From Novosphingobium subterraneum (GTDB taxonomy: Bacteria; Pseudomonadota; Alphaproteobacteria; Sphingomonadales; Sphingomonadaceae), in NCBI RefSeq assembly GCF_000807925.1, contig NZ_JRVC01000022.1, positions 83,010-147,009 of the forward strand: a stretch of DNA of 64,000 nt. The letters are read 5' to 3'. Shown here one piece after another: positions 55,938 to 64,000 of this stretch. Position numbers and translations under genes: made by a program. Each line of letters starts with the position of its first letter. The stretch's first letter is position 1. Below the pieces are notes generated by a model, which was given only the letters and a program-made list of their open reading frames with translations, did not search any database and had not been told where the DNA came from.

Positions 55938-56695
55938 GTCGGATAGGCAGGCTTCCATCCGAGCAGCCGCTTGGCCTTGCCGTTCGCCACGCGCCGGTTC
56001 TCGGCATAGAACGCCAGAGCCATCGGCGAAAGGTTCGCCTCCTCAAGCGATTGCATCGGCGGGGGCGGAACGCCCAGCAGCCGCGCTGCCTCCTCGATCA
56101 CCGCGTTCTGGCTGCAGGGCAGATCATCGGCGAGGTTGTAGACGCCGGCATTCCCGGCAAACCCCGCGATGACGCCGCTGACAATGTCCTCGACATGGAT
56201 GCGGCTGAACACTTGTCCCGGAATATCAATGCGATGCGCCTTGCCTTCGGCCACCCGTTCGAGCGCACTGCGCCCAGGCCCGTAGATGCCGGGCAGGCGG
56301 TACACCCGCACCCTGGGCGATAGCGCCTGCCAATCAAGGTCCGCCTGCGTCCGCGCCGAGCGCCGCCCGGTGCCGACGACCGATCTTTCGTCCACCCAGG
56401 CCCCGCCCGCATCACCATAGACGCCGGTCGAAGACAGGTAGCCGATGGCCTCGAGCGAAGCGGCGGCAATCGCCCCGCCATAGGCCTGCAATACCGGATC
56501 GCCGCCTTCTCGCAGGGGCGGAACGGAGGACAGCACGTGCGTTGCCCGTGCCAGCGTGGCCTCGACCAAGGCCTTGTCATCAAAGGCGATATCACCCGCG
56601 CTGCCCGTGCCCCGCACCGTCCAGCCCTGCGCCCGCAGCCGCGCCGCAATCACCTGCGCGGTGTAACCCATTCCGAAGATCAGCAAGTTTCCCAT
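55847..56695 (-). CDS. NAD(P)-dependent epimerase/dehydratase-like SDR (YeeZ-type)
   Basis: A 282-aa extended SDR-like protein. The Rossmann start MGNLLIFGMGYTAQVIAARL has a GxGYxA-type glycine motif, YLSSTGVYGD is the Ser/Tyr region, and RLPGIYGPGRSALERV follows. The last ~30 residues (SASTRPSIASAEPASAR) are Ser/Ala-rich and encoded opposite the EamA gene. ATG 56695 chosen over upstream frames. Substrate unknown. Confidence 0.9.
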   Translation of the reverse strand: MGNLLIFGMGYTAQVIAARLRAQGWTVRGTGSAGDIAFDDKALVEATLARATHVLSSVPPLREGGDPVLQAYGGAIAAASLEAIGYLSSTGVYGDAGGAWVDERSVVGTGRRSARTQADLDWQALSPRVRVYRLPGIYGPGRSALERVAEGKAHRIDIPGQVFSRIHVEDIVSGVIAGFAGNAGVYNLADDLPCSQNAVIEEAARLLGVPPPPMQSLEEANLSPMALAFYAENRRVANGKAKRLLGWKPAYPTYRDGLRALSASTRPSIASAEPASARTDQR

Positions 56696-56751
56696 CAAAA
56701 GCCTGATAACCGCGATTGCCCCGCCGCGCACGCGTTCCTAAGTTCAGCCGC

Positions 56752-59403
56752 ATGAACGATCTCTCCGGCCAGCCCGTCGTCGCCCCAACCGTGATCCACC
56801 GCGCGGACTATCGCCCGCCCCAATGGCTCGTTCCCGAAATCGCGCTGGATTTCGCGCTTTCGCTGAACGCGACGAAGGTGCAGGCGACCCTGAAGGTGGC
56901 GAAAAATCCCGCAGGCACAGACACTTCGCTTTTGCGCCTCAACGGCGATGCGATCGAGCCCAAGTCTGTCACGGTAGATGGCCAAGCCCACAATGACTGG
57001 CACATGGACGGCGCCGATCTTGTCATCGAACTTCCCGGCGATACCCATGACATCGGTATCGAGACGCTGATCGATCCTTCGGCAAACACCCAGCTTTCAG
57101 GGCTTTACGCCTCGAACGGCCTGCTCTGCACCCAGTGCGAGGCCGAGGGCTTCCGCCGCATCACCTTCTTCCCCGACCGGCCCGACGTGCTCTCGGTCTA
57201 TTCGGTGCGGATGAGCGGAGACAAGGCGCTGTTCCCGGTGCTCCTGTCCAATGGCAACCCCACTGCTGCGGGCGACAATGGCGACGGCACCCACTGGGCA
57301 GAGTGGCACGATCCCTGGCCCAAGCCTTCGTACCTGTTCGCGCTGGTGGCCGGTGAATTGGTCGCAAACCGCGATAATTTCACGACAAAATCGGGCCGCA
57401 AGGTCAATCTTGCGATCTACGTCCGCCCCGGCGACGAGGAGCGCACCACCCACGCCATGCGCTCGCTCATCGCCTCGATGAAGTGGGACGAGGACGTCTA
57501 TGGGCGCGAGTATGACCTTGACGATTTCAACATCGTCGCGGTGAGCGATTTCAACGCCGGAGCGATGGAGAACAAGGGCCTTAACGTCTTCAATACGCGC
57601 TATATTCTGGCCGATCCCGAGACGGCGACCGATGGCGACTACGACGCGATCGAGGGCGTGGTGGCGCACGAGTACTTCCACAACTGGTCGGGCAACCGCG
57701 TGACCTGCCGCGACTGGTTCCAGCTGAGCCTCAAGGAAGGCTTCACTGTCCTTAGAGATCAACAGTTTAGCGCCGATCGCGGCTCCGCGCCGGTCAAGCG
57801 GATCGAGGATGTGCGGATTCTGCGCGCCGTGCAGTTCCCTGAGGATTCGGGGCCGCTGGCGCATCCTATCCGCCCCGATTCCTATCAAGAAATCAGCAAC
57901 TTCTACACCGCGACCGTCTACAACAAGGGGGCCGAGGTGATCCGCATGATGACCGTGCTGGCGGGCCTGGAGCGGTTCCTGAAGGGCACCACGCTCTACT
58001 TCGATCGCCACGATGGCGAGGCGGCTACCTGCGAAGACTTTGTAAAGGCTATCGAAGATGGCGCCGGGCTGGACCTGAAGCAGTTCCGCAACTGGTACGA
58101 ACAGGCCGGAACCCCGCGCGTGAGCGTTGTTATGACTCTCGATGCGGCAAATCCAACTCTCGAGGGCGAAGCGGCAACTCTCGGAGGCAGAGGGGTAACT
58201 CTCACGCTTAAACAGACAACTGCACCCACACCCGGACAGCCGGACAAGAAGCCGTTCGTGATCCCGCTTCGCATCGCGCTGTTCGACCGCGAGACGGGGA
58301 AGCACCACGGCGAGGAACTGATCGTCCTGACCGAGCCGGAGCAGTCCTTCACCTTCGGGGGCTTCACCTCGCTCCCCGTCCTTTCCATCAACCGCGGCTT
58401 CTCCGCGCCGGTCGAGATCGTGGCGCCGGTGACGACGGAGGACCTCGTCTTCCTCGCCCGCCACGACGACGATCCCTTCGCCCGCTATGAGGCGATGCAG
58501 CAGCTGATCGTGCGGCATCTGGTTGGCGCGGTGGCGGGAACGCTGGAAAAGCGCGAGGAATCGCAGGCTGCCATCGGCGCGGCGATGGGCGCGATTCTCG
58601 ATGACACCGCATTGGACGATCTGATGCGCGGCGAACTGCTGATTCTGCCGGGCGAGGCCTACCTTGCCGAGCAGCTGACCCGCGCCGACCCGACGCGCAT
58701 CTTTGCCGAGCGCGAGGGGCTCAAGCGCTGGCTGGGCGAGACGCTGAAGGACAAGTGGCTGGCCCTGCACGATCGCGTCTCTGCCGTGCCCTACAGCCTT
58801 GCCGCCGAGGCGCGGGGCGCGCGCAAGTGCAAGACGCAGGCGCTCGTCTATCTCGGGGCCGCCGATCCCGCCGAAGCCGCACGCCGCGCCAAGGCGCAGT
58901 ACGATGCCGCCACCAACATGACCGACCGCCAGGGCGCGCTCATGGTGCTGTGCAGCCTCGAATGCCCCGAGCGCGAAGCGGCGCTGGCCGATTTCCACTC
59001 GCGCTTTGCCGGCAACATGCTGGTGATCGACAAGTGGTTCTCGCTGCAGGCAGGCTCGCTCAATCCCAAGGCGACCGAGCATGTGAAGGCATTGGCCGAG
59101 CATCCAGACTTCACCATGACCAACCCCAACCGCGTCCGCGCGCTGTGGATGGCGTTTGCGGCCAATGCGCAGGCGTTCCACCGGGAAGGCGGCGAAGGCT
59201 ATCGCCTGATAGCCGACCTGATCCTGAAGCTGGACCCGATAAACGGCAACGTGGCGGCGCGCTTCGTGCCCTACCTCGGCCGGTGGAAGAAGGTCGAGGA
59301 AGGCCGCGCCGCGCTGATGCGGGCCGAGCTGGAGCGGATCGCCGCCGAGCCGACGCTGTCGCGCGATGTGCGCGAGCAGGTGAGCAAGAGTCTGGAGGCG
59401 TGA
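56752..59403 (+). CDS. pepN: Aminopeptidase N
   Basis: An 883-aa M1-family zinc metallopeptidase that trims N-terminal residues from peptides. GAMENKGLN (270-278) is the exopeptidase signature. VAHEYFHNWSGNRVT gives zinc His306 and His310 with Glu307; the third ligand lies in LSLKEGFTVLRDQQFS. A short region about residues 460-485 (LDAANPTLEGEAATLGGRGV) contains internal sequence repeats. Its stop overlaps the pgeF start. Confidence 0.97.
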   Translation: MNDLSGQPVVAPTVIHRADYRPPQWLVPEIALDFALSLNATKVQATLKVAKNPAGTDTSLLRLNGDAIEPKSVTVDGQAHNDWHMDGADLVIELPGDTHDIGIETLIDPSANTQLSGLYASNGLLCTQCEAEGFRRITFFPDRPDVLSVYSVRMSGDKALFPVLLSNGNPTAAGDNGDGTHWAEWHDPWPKPSYLFALVAGELVANRDNFTTKSGRKVNLAIYVRPGDEERTTHAMRSLIASMKWDEDVYGREYDLDDFNIVAVSDFNAGAMENKGLNVFNTRYILADPETATDGDYDAIEGVVAHEYFHNWSGNRVTCRDWFQLSLKEGFTVLRDQQFSADRGSAPVKRIEDVRILRAVQFPEDSGPLAHPIRPDSYQEISNFYTATVYNKGAEVIRMMTVLAGLERFLKGTTLYFDRHDGEAATCEDFVKAIEDGAGLDLKQFRNWYEQAGTPRVSVVMTLDAANPTLEGEAATLGGRGVTLTLKQTTAPTPGQPDKKPFVIPLRIALFDRETGKHHGEELIVLTEPEQSFTFGGFTSLPVLSINRGFSAPVEIVAPVTTEDLVFLARHDDDPFARYEAMQQLIVRHLVGAVAGTLEKREESQAAIGAAMGAILDDTALDDLMRGELLILPGEAYLAEQLTRADPTRIFAEREGLKRWLGETLKDKWLALHDRVSAVPYSLAAEARGARKCKTQALVYLGAADPAEAARRAKAQYDAATNMTDRQGALMVLCSLECPEREAALADFHSRFAGNMLVIDKWFSLQAGSLNPKATEHVKALAEHPDFTMTNPNRVRALWMAFAANAQAFHREGGEGYRLIADLILKLDPINGNVAARFVPYLGRWKKVEEGRAALMRAELERIAAEPTLSRDVREQVSKSLEA

Positions 59404-60161
59404 GCGTCGAGGCGCTTACCCATCCGCTTCTCGCTGGCGCCGCCCACGGCTTCCTTGGCCGCAAGGGCGGGGTGAGCACGGGTGACCTTACGGGGCTCAA
59501 TGTCAGCTACAGCGAGGATGACCCGGCGCTGACTGCCGAAAACCGCCGACGTGCGGTCGAGGCGGTGCTGCCGGGCGGGACCTTGCAGACCTGCTTCCAG
59601 ATTCATTCGCCTGACGTGGTGACCGTGACCGAACCTTGGGCCGACGCAGATCGTCCAAGGGCCGATGCCCTGGTAACGGACCGCCCCGGCCTGGTCCTTG
59701 GCGTGCTGACCGCAGACTGCGCGCCGGTGCTGTTCGTTGACCAGCGTGCAGGCGTGGTCGGCGCGGCACATGCGGGCTGGAAGGGTGCGTTTACGGGCGT
59801 GACCGATGCGACTATTGCGGCGATGGAAGCGCTTGGCGGGAACCGGCAGAACATCGCCGCAGTGGTGGGCCCTTGCATTGCGCAGAAGAGCTACGAGGTG
59901 GACGCAGGGTTCGAAGCGCGGTTTCTTGAACAGGCGGGCGAGAACGAGCGCTTCTTCCGGGCCGGGCGCGAGGGCCATGCCTGGTTCGACCTTGAAGGCT
60001 ATGTCGCCTTGCGCCTGCGCGATGCGGGCCTCACCAAGGTCGGGATGATGGGCGAGGACACGTACGCGCAGGAAGAGCGGTTCTATTCCTTCCGCCGCGC
60101 CAAGCACCGCCAGGAGCCGGGCTACGGCCGGCAGGTCTCGCTGATCGCCTTGCGCGGCTGA
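59400..60161 (+). CDS. pgeF: Peptidoglycan-editing factor / laccase-domain protein
   Basis: A 253-aa YlmD/YfiH-family protein. Conserved His/Cys motifs: FQIHSPDVV, LTADCAPVLF, AAHAGWKGAF and VVGPCIAQKSYEV. Members are purine nucleoside phosphorylase-like enzymes and, in E. coli, guard peptidoglycan composition. GTG start coupled to pepN. Followed by a GST gene after 4 bp. Confidence 0.95.
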   Translation: MSVEALTHPLLAGAAHGFLGRKGGVSTGDLTGLNVSYSEDDPALTAENRRRAVEAVLPGGTLQTCFQIHSPDVVTVTEPWADADRPRADALVTDRPGLVLGVLTADCAPVLFVDQRAGVVGAAHAGWKGAFTGVTDATIAAMEALGGNRQNIAAVVGPCIAQKSYEVDAGFEARFLEQAGENERFFRAGREGHAWFDLEGYVALRLRDAGLTKVGMMGEDTYAQEERFYSFRRAKHRQEPGYGRQVSLIALRG

Positions 60162-60165
60162 GCCA

Positions 60166-60795
60166 ATGGCATTGCCGGTCCTCTACAGCTTCCGTCGCTG
60201 CCCTTATGCGATGCGGGCGCGACTGGCGATTGCGGTCAGCGGCGTGAGCGTGGAGCTGCGCGAGATCAAGCTTTCCGCCAAGCCGCCAGCGATGCTCGAA
60301 GCCTCGCCCAAGGGGACGGTGCCGGTGGTGGTCCTTCCCGACGGCGCGGTGATCGAGCAGAGCCTCGACGTGATGCACTGGGCGCTCTTGCAGCATGATC
60401 CCGAAGGCTGGCTGGAGCGCGACGATGCGGGGCTGATCGCGCGCAACGACGGGCCATTCAAGCATGACCTCGATCGCTACAAGTATCCGGAGCGGCATGA
60501 CAGCAATGCGCTGGAGCATCGGGAAAGCGGCTTGGCGTTTCTTGCCGATCTGGATTCGCGGCTGGCTGAGCACGGACAACTGTGCGGGAAAGAGCGGGGC
60601 CTTGCCGATATGGCCGTGATGCCGTTCGTGCGGCAGTTTGCGGCGACGGACCCTGTCTGGTTCGAGAGCCAGCCTTTGCCGCACCTGCAGCGCTGGCTTT
60701 GCGCGCACCTTGAGTCCGCGTTGTTCGCGAGCGTGATGGGCAAGTTCGCGCCTTGGCGCGAGGGCGATTTGCCGGTGGTGTTTCCCTTCCCTTGA
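60166..60795 (+). CDS. Glutathione S-transferase (GrxB-like)
   Basis: A 209-aa GST/Grx2-type protein. N-terminal thioredoxin fold with active site RRCPYAMRARL (Cys12), cis-Pro segment GTVPVVVLPDG and the EQSLD glutathione-binding pair. C-terminal helical domain follows. It sits 4 bp after pgeF and is likely co-transcribed with pepN-pgeF. A thiol-transferase function fits the CPYA motif. Confidence 0.9.
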   Translation: MALPVLYSFRRCPYAMRARLAIAVSGVSVELREIKLSAKPPAMLEASPKGTVPVVVLPDGAVIEQSLDVMHWALLQHDPEGWLERDDAGLIARNDGPFKHDLDRYKYPERHDSNALEHRESGLAFLADLDSRLAEHGQLCGKERGLADMAVMPFVRQFAATDPVWFESQPLPHLQRWLCAHLESALFASVMGKFAPWREGDLPVVFPFP

Positions 60796-60812
60796 GGTGG
60801 CGGGCGGCAGCG

Positions 60813-60859
60813 CTTCTTGCCTACCCCCAACCCCTCCCGCCTGCGGGAGGGGCAAGAAA
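60813..60859. repeat. Second copy of the CCCCAACCCCTCCCGC palindrome, asymmetric
   Basis: TTCTTGCC...CCCCTCCCGC (from 60813) pairs with GCGGGAGGGGCAAGAA (ending about 60858). The left arm carries an unpaired TACCCCCAA block that the right arm lacks. The core matches the perfect element at 38085-38130. Confidence 0.75.
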
Positions 60860-61022
60860 GAGGGGGCTCATTCCGTCCTTCATCAGTGCACGGCCCACTC
60901 GGTTCGTCGCACGCTTGGCGCTGCCAGTGCCCGGAATCGGGTTCCCGGGCGGGATCGTTCATCTGCGGGAAAGTTCCGTCGCAACACCGACACCTTTTTG
61001 AAGGTCGCAAGGAGCGTTCTCG

Positions 61023-61898
61023 ATGACTACCACTACCCCCCGGCGCGTAAGGCTGATGCTGCTCGCTGCGGCTGCCGCATCGGTTTCGGCCATGGCTGTC
61101 GCTCAGCCACAGCAGAACGGGATGCAGGACCCCAACATCATCGTCGAAGGCGAGGTCGTGCCTGATACCTCGGCGATGACCAAGGGCCCCGAGGTCAAGG
61201 GTATCATCACCGCGCGCAAGGGCGACAAGATGAAGGTCACTGCCGACGATGGCACCAGCACGATCGTGTTCTTCAACGACGCCACGACGGTCAAGGCCAG
61301 CACCGGCCTGTTCGGATCGAAGAAGCTGACGACGGAAAACCTGCTCAATGGCCTGCCCGTGACGGTAAAGACCATGCAGGCGGGCGAGGCGCTGCTGGCC
61401 AGCCAGATCACCTTCCGCAACGGTGACTTCAAGACCGCGAAGATGATCCGCAACGGCACCGCGCAAGGCTTTGCCGAACAGACCGCTGCCACTGCCGCGC
61501 TCAAGGGCCGCATGGGCGACATCGACAAATACAACATCAAGGCAACGACAAACGTCTACTTCGACACCGGCAAGTATGCGCTGACCCCGCAGGCCAAGGC
61601 CGAGCTGTGCCAGACCGCCTCGATGGCAAACGGCACCGAGAACGCGCTGATGCTGGTGGTGGGCTATACCGATTCGGTCGGTGACGAGGAATACAACCAG
61701 ACCTTGAGCGAGAAGCGCGCCGCCAGCGTGATCAATTTCCTGCAGCAGCAGTGCCGCTGGGCGCCCTACCGCATGCTGACGCCGACCGGCATGGCCGAAT
61801 CCGATCCGGCGGCGGACAATTCGACCGAGGAAGGCAAGGCGCAGAACCGCCGCGTTGCCGTGAACGTGCTGGTGAGCAAGGCCATCGACGGGCTTTGA
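61023..61898 (+). CDS. OmpA-family outer-membrane protein
   Basis: A 291-aa exported protein. Signal peptide ends about AVA (residues 25-27). A middle domain with DKMKVTADDGTSTIVFFNDA-type strands precedes a C-terminal OmpA peptidoglycan-binding domain (about 185-285) with VYFDTGKYALTPQAKAEL and GYTDSVGDEEYNQTLSEKRA. No lipobox. AAGGAG precedes the ATG. Unlike the OmpA lipoprotein at 9.7 kb, it has no glycine zipper. Likely cell-wall-linked. Confidence 0.9.
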   Translation: MTTTTPRRVRLMLLAAAAASVSAMAVAQPQQNGMQDPNIIVEGEVVPDTSAMTKGPEVKGIITARKGDKMKVTADDGTSTIVFFNDATTVKASTGLFGSKKLTTENLLNGLPVTVKTMQAGEALLASQITFRNGDFKTAKMIRNGTAQGFAEQTAATAALKGRMGDIDKYNIKATTNVYFDTGKYALTPQAKAELCQTASMANGTENALMLVVGYTDSVGDEEYNQTLSEKRAASVINFLQQQCRWAPYRMLTPTGMAESDPAADNSTEEGKAQNRRVAVNVLVSKAIDGL

Positions 61899-61945
61899 TC
61901 ACGTGGGGGCGAGAGGGTGCGTTACACCTCTCTCCTCCCCCTTGC

Positions 61946-62041
61946 CGTCACCCCGGGCCTTGACCCGGGGTCCCGCTTCCGGCTTCGGTTGGCGCCGTGG
62001 CCAAGAAGGAAGCGGGACCCCGGAGCAAGTCCGGGGTGACG
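61946..62041. repeat. REP-like inverted repeat (GTCACCCCGG...GGTCCCGCTTCC family)
   Basis: Left arm 61946-61980 and right arm 62008-62041 are near-perfect reverse complements of about 34 bp (core GGGGTCCCGCTTCC / GGAAGCGGGACCCC), with a 27-bp loop. It separates the OmpA gene from the HAD gene. This arm type is common in sphingomonad genomes (from memory). Confidence 0.8.
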
Positions 62042-62066
62042 TTGTTTCTGCAGGTGAGAAGCGGGG

Positions 62067-62675
62067 TTAGAGCAGGCCCAGCGCGCGCATTCGCTGCTCC
62101 AGCACATCGGGATCGCCGACGAAGTGGTGGACGTGCCACCCCAGCGACCTGGCCGTCGCGATGTTAGCGGCGTTGTCGTCTATGAACAGCATGGTTTCGG
62201 GCGCACGACCGAAGCGGCGGGCAGCGAGGTGGAAGATTGCCGGGTCGGGCTTTACCAGCCGTTCGACCGCCGAAATCACGATGTCGCCCATGTGGTCGAG
62301 AATCGGGAAGGTCGGGCGGAACAGGCCCCATGACTCGATGCCGAAATTGGTGATCGCGTATTGCGGGACCTGGCGCGCGGCCAGACGCTCGATCAGTTCG
62401 TGCGTGCCGGGCACCGGACCCGGCAGGCTGGCAAGCCAGTTGCTGGCGTAGAGCGCAATCAGGTCGGCGTGCTGCGGAAACTGCGCCGTGCGGGCGGCGA
62501 CCATCTGCGCGAAGGGCACGCCCTCGTCATGCTGGGCGTGCCAGTCCTCAGTGACGACTTCGGAGACGAATCGGGCGCGTTCGGCCCGATCGGGGATCGC
62601 TTCGGCATAGATGCCGGAAAGGTCGAACTGCACCAGCACGCGGCCGATGTCCCAGACTACCGCTTCTACGGACAT
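62067..62675 (-). CDS. HAD-family phosphatase (YihX-like)
   Basis: A 202-aa HAD hydrolase. Motif I is VVWDIGRVLVQFD (Asp9), motif II near AITNFG, the conserved Lys in ERLVKPDPAIFHLA, and motif IV FIDDNAANIATA. A helical cap lies between motifs I and II. It may be a sugar- or nucleotide-phosphatase. ATG 62675 chosen over a longer frame. Confidence 0.92.
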   Translation of the reverse strand: MSVEAVVWDIGRVLVQFDLSGIYAEAIPDRAERARFVSEVVTEDWHAQHDEGVPFAQMVAARTAQFPQHADLIALYASNWLASLPGPVPGTHELIERLAARQVPQYAITNFGIESWGLFRPTFPILDHMGDIVISAVERLVKPDPAIFHLAARRFGRAPETMLFIDDNAANIATARSLGWHVHHFVGDPDVLEQRMRALGLL

Positions 62676-62725
62676 GCCAGCCTCTCGATTCGCGATCCTG
62701 CGATGCGCGGCCCATAAACGACTGC

Positions 62726-62747
62726 GCCCCCGCATTTCGGCGGGGGC
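62726..62747. terminator. GC-rich hairpin between rpmJ and the HAD gene
   Basis: GCCCCCGC (62726-62733) pairs with GCGGGGGC (62740-62747) around ATTTCG. No T tract follows on either strand, so function is uncertain. Confidence 0.4.
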
Positions 62748-62773
62748 TGCGTGGCTTTTGCAGAAGCCTGTCG

Positions 62774-62814
62774 GTTTCCGGTGCAGCCCCGCCGTCGCGA
62801 GACTGCACCGAAAC
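62774..62814 (-). terminator. Hairpin immediately after rpmJ
   Basis: GGTGCAG (62780-62786) pairs with CTGCACC (62803-62809), flanked by GTTT/AAAC. It begins 8 bp after the rpmJ stop on the minus strand. The T tail is weak. Confidence 0.5.
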
Positions 62815-62821
62815 TGGTGAA

Positions 62822-62947
62822 TTAGCCCTGGCGCGCCTTGAAGCGCTTCTGGGTCTTGTTGATCACGTAGACGCGGCCACGGCGGCGGATCACGCGGTTA
62901 TCCCGGTGGCGGTCCTTGAGCGACTTCAGGCTGTTGCGAATCTTCAT
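62822..62947 (-). CDS. rpmJ: 50S ribosomal protein L36
   Basis: A 41-aa ribosomal protein (MKIRNSLKSLKDRHRDNRVI ... RFKARQG). It lacks the Cys/His zinc ligands of the short form and is the alphaproteobacterial-length, zinc-independent type. Encoded alone, followed by a hairpin. Unambiguous despite its size. Confidence 0.97.
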   Translation of the reverse strand: MKIRNSLKSLKDRHRDNRVIRRRGRVYVINKTQKRFKARQG

Positions 62948-63122
62948 GTCGAATCCCTTTGCCCGAAGCTGACCGGGCTGAAAACTGAAGCGTGGCCGTT
63001 AGTGGGGGCAAAAGCCCAAGTCAACCCTGCAGGTGCCGAGGATGGCGCTTGCCCGGCCGTCATGAGCATGCAAATCGTGCTGATGCGGGCGGGGCCTCGC
63101 GGGATGGACGGGAACCGGGCGG

Positions 63123-63845
63123 ATGACCTCTTCGATCATGACAGGACTGCTGCACAAGCCCGGGCAGTCGGTCTTTCTCAACCCCTCGCTGATGGCCAGG
63201 AATGTGCTCGAATTCGATGTGCCACAAGCGATTCTCGACGAGCTTGCCCCGCTGGCCGAGGCCGCGCGGACAATGGAAGAGGACAAGGCGACGTATACGC
63301 TGCCCGGCGGACAGAAGCTTTACAACCAGCGTCCTGCGGCATGGAAGAGCGATATCTGCTGGCTGAGCAATGCCGACGAGGCGACCTACTGGTGGTTCGA
63401 TGGCCTGTTACGTCGGCTCAGGCTCGACGAGGCCGTCGCGCCGTTCGTGGCGCACGATGCCGTGATCCGGCTCTATTCCGGCTTCTTCGTCACCCGCAGC
63501 CGATGCGAGGCGCATGACATGCACCGCGATTGGCTGACGGAAGGCAACACGGCCTTTACCGTGATGGCACCGCTGACCCCCAACGCCTGCGCGATGGGCC
63601 TCGCCTATGTTTCAGTGAGGGGCGAGGAACGCGAATACCGGTATCGCATGGGCAAGGGCGTGGCGTTCGGCTCGGGCTTCGTCCACTCCACCGCCGTCGG
63701 CCGGCTCGACGAGCGCGCGGTGTTCCTTTCGCTCACCTTCGGAACAGACCGGATGGACGAATGGAACACGATCGAAAGAACCGCAGGCCGGCAGGGGCGC
63801 TTTTTCTGCCAGCCGGACGGCGTGTTCCGGTCAATCGGTGGCTAG
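63123..63845 (+). CDS. 2-oxoglutarate/Fe(II) oxygenase-like protein
   Basis: A 240-aa protein. A His-x-Asp pair in AHDMHRDWLTEGN and a distal His in GSGFVHSTAVGR, with an Arg further on, match the facial triad of 2OG-Fe(II) dioxygenases (double-stranded beta-helix). No closer family is recognised. Start MTSSIMTGLLHK; other Met codons nearby could serve. It stands between rpmJ and galE. Role unknown. Confidence 0.55.
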   Translation: MTSSIMTGLLHKPGQSVFLNPSLMARNVLEFDVPQAILDELAPLAEAARTMEEDKATYTLPGGQKLYNQRPAAWKSDICWLSNADEATYWWFDGLLRRLRLDEAVAPFVAHDAVIRLYSGFFVTRSRCEAHDMHRDWLTEGNTAFTVMAPLTPNACAMGLAYVSVRGEEREYRYRMGKGVAFGSGFVHSTAVGRLDERAVFLSLTFGTDRMDEWNTIERTAGRQGRFFCQPDGVFRSIGG

Positions 63846-63854
63846 GGGCGGGAC

Positions 63855-64000
63855 CTAGCCGGGGCGAATCTCGTCCAGCTTGCGCTCCCAGGCCAGGGCG
63901 TGGGTGACGATAGTGTCCAGATCATCATAGCGCGGGACCCACGGCAGCGTGGCTTTGATGCGGCTGTTGTCGGAGATCAGCGCGGCGGGATCGCCTGGAC
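63855..64000 (-). CDS. galE: UDP-glucose 4-epimerase, C-terminal fragment
   Basis: The last 47 codons are visible: PGDPAALISDNSRIKATLPW then VPRYDDLDTIVTHALAWERK, the typical GalE C-terminus (A-L-x-A-D-x-x-x-A-x-x-x-L-G-W type). The rest is outside the window. Together with ugd and uppP it supplies sugar nucleotides and carrier lipid for surface glycans. Confidence 0.85.
   Translation of the reverse strand, partial: PGDPAALISDNSRIKATLPWVPRYDDLDTIVTHALAWERKLDEIRPG

Noticed and set aside
57097..59181. A 694-codon minus-strand frame opposite pepN
   Set aside because: PepN motifs are intact on the plus strand; the antisense product has no fold signature.

Overview
The window is a GC-rich, gene-dense stretch of what looks like the core chromosome of a sphingomonad alphaproteobacterium, most likely Novosphingobium or a close relative. 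This is inferred from recognised protein families, the many GTG starts and 1-8 bp start/stop overlaps, the fused CysNC with a DUF2061 partner, BamF (DUF3035), Cys-free L33 and L36, exosortase-A-associated glycan genes, and several palindromic intergenic repeat families. No phage, insertion sequence, integrase, CRISPR array or rRNA operon is visible. One tRNA (Thr, GGT anticodon) is present.

Layout. 1-3.3 kb: a cut-off LysR regulator facing a 3-oxoacid CoA-transferase operon (scoA, a HAD-like lipoprotein, scoB, a GST). 3.4-7.6 kb, minus strand: a TonB-domain protein, etfBA and sucC. 7.8-12 kb: a CysQ-like phosphatase, an aldo/keto reductase, an OmpA lipoprotein and a CNNM/CBS membrane protein. 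12-18.1 kb: glutamate synthase gltBD. 18.3-24.3 kb: an envelope-glycan segment (a membrane-anchored Pro/acidic-rich protein, an exosortase-A-type glycosyltransferase, a 53-aa membrane ORF coupled to an O-antigen-ligase-like protein, a MaoC protein and a GT2). 24.4-29.2 kb: intracellular PHA depolymerase with a Cys nucleophile, an ABC exporter, uppP and small stress/envelope proteins. 29.3-34.7 kb: phenylalanine hydroxylase, rpmG, lolA, a repeat/RNA-like intergenic region, an orphan HigA, xth and ribA.

34.7-38.2 kb: small unknown proteins, a beta-helix protein and a compact SPFH / ribbon-helix-helix / small membrane protein operon behind a perfect AT-rich palindrome. 38.2-43.7 kb: RNase D, sulfate activation (cysD, cysNC, DUF2061) and UDP-glucose dehydrogenase. 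43.7-48.2 kb: ung facing an ileS-lspA-bamF operon. 48.4-52.1 kb: gpmA, purE, purK, folA and ribF, all on the minus strand. 52.4-60.8 kb: tRNA-Thr, a HWE-type sensor kinase, GNAT, threonine aldolase, EamA transporter, SDR epimerase, pepN, pgeF and a GST. 61-64 kb: an OmpA protein, a HAD phosphatase, rpmJ, a 2OG-oxygenase-like protein and the end of galE.

How the genes fit together. Most of the window is housekeeping: acyl-CoA/electron transfer, TCA, nitrogen and sulfur assimilation, purine/folate/flavin synthesis, translation and lipoprotein processing. Envelope polysaccharide is a recurring theme: ugd, galE, uppP, the exosortase-A-type GT and ligase, and a GT2. The most interesting unexplained elements are the SPFH-RHH-membrane operon with its operator-like palindrome, the exosortase-linked ligase with its overlapping mini-ORF, the lipoprotein placed between the two CoA-transferase subunits, an ORF-poor terminator-ended segment that may encode a small RNA, and at least five families of palindromic intergenic elements.
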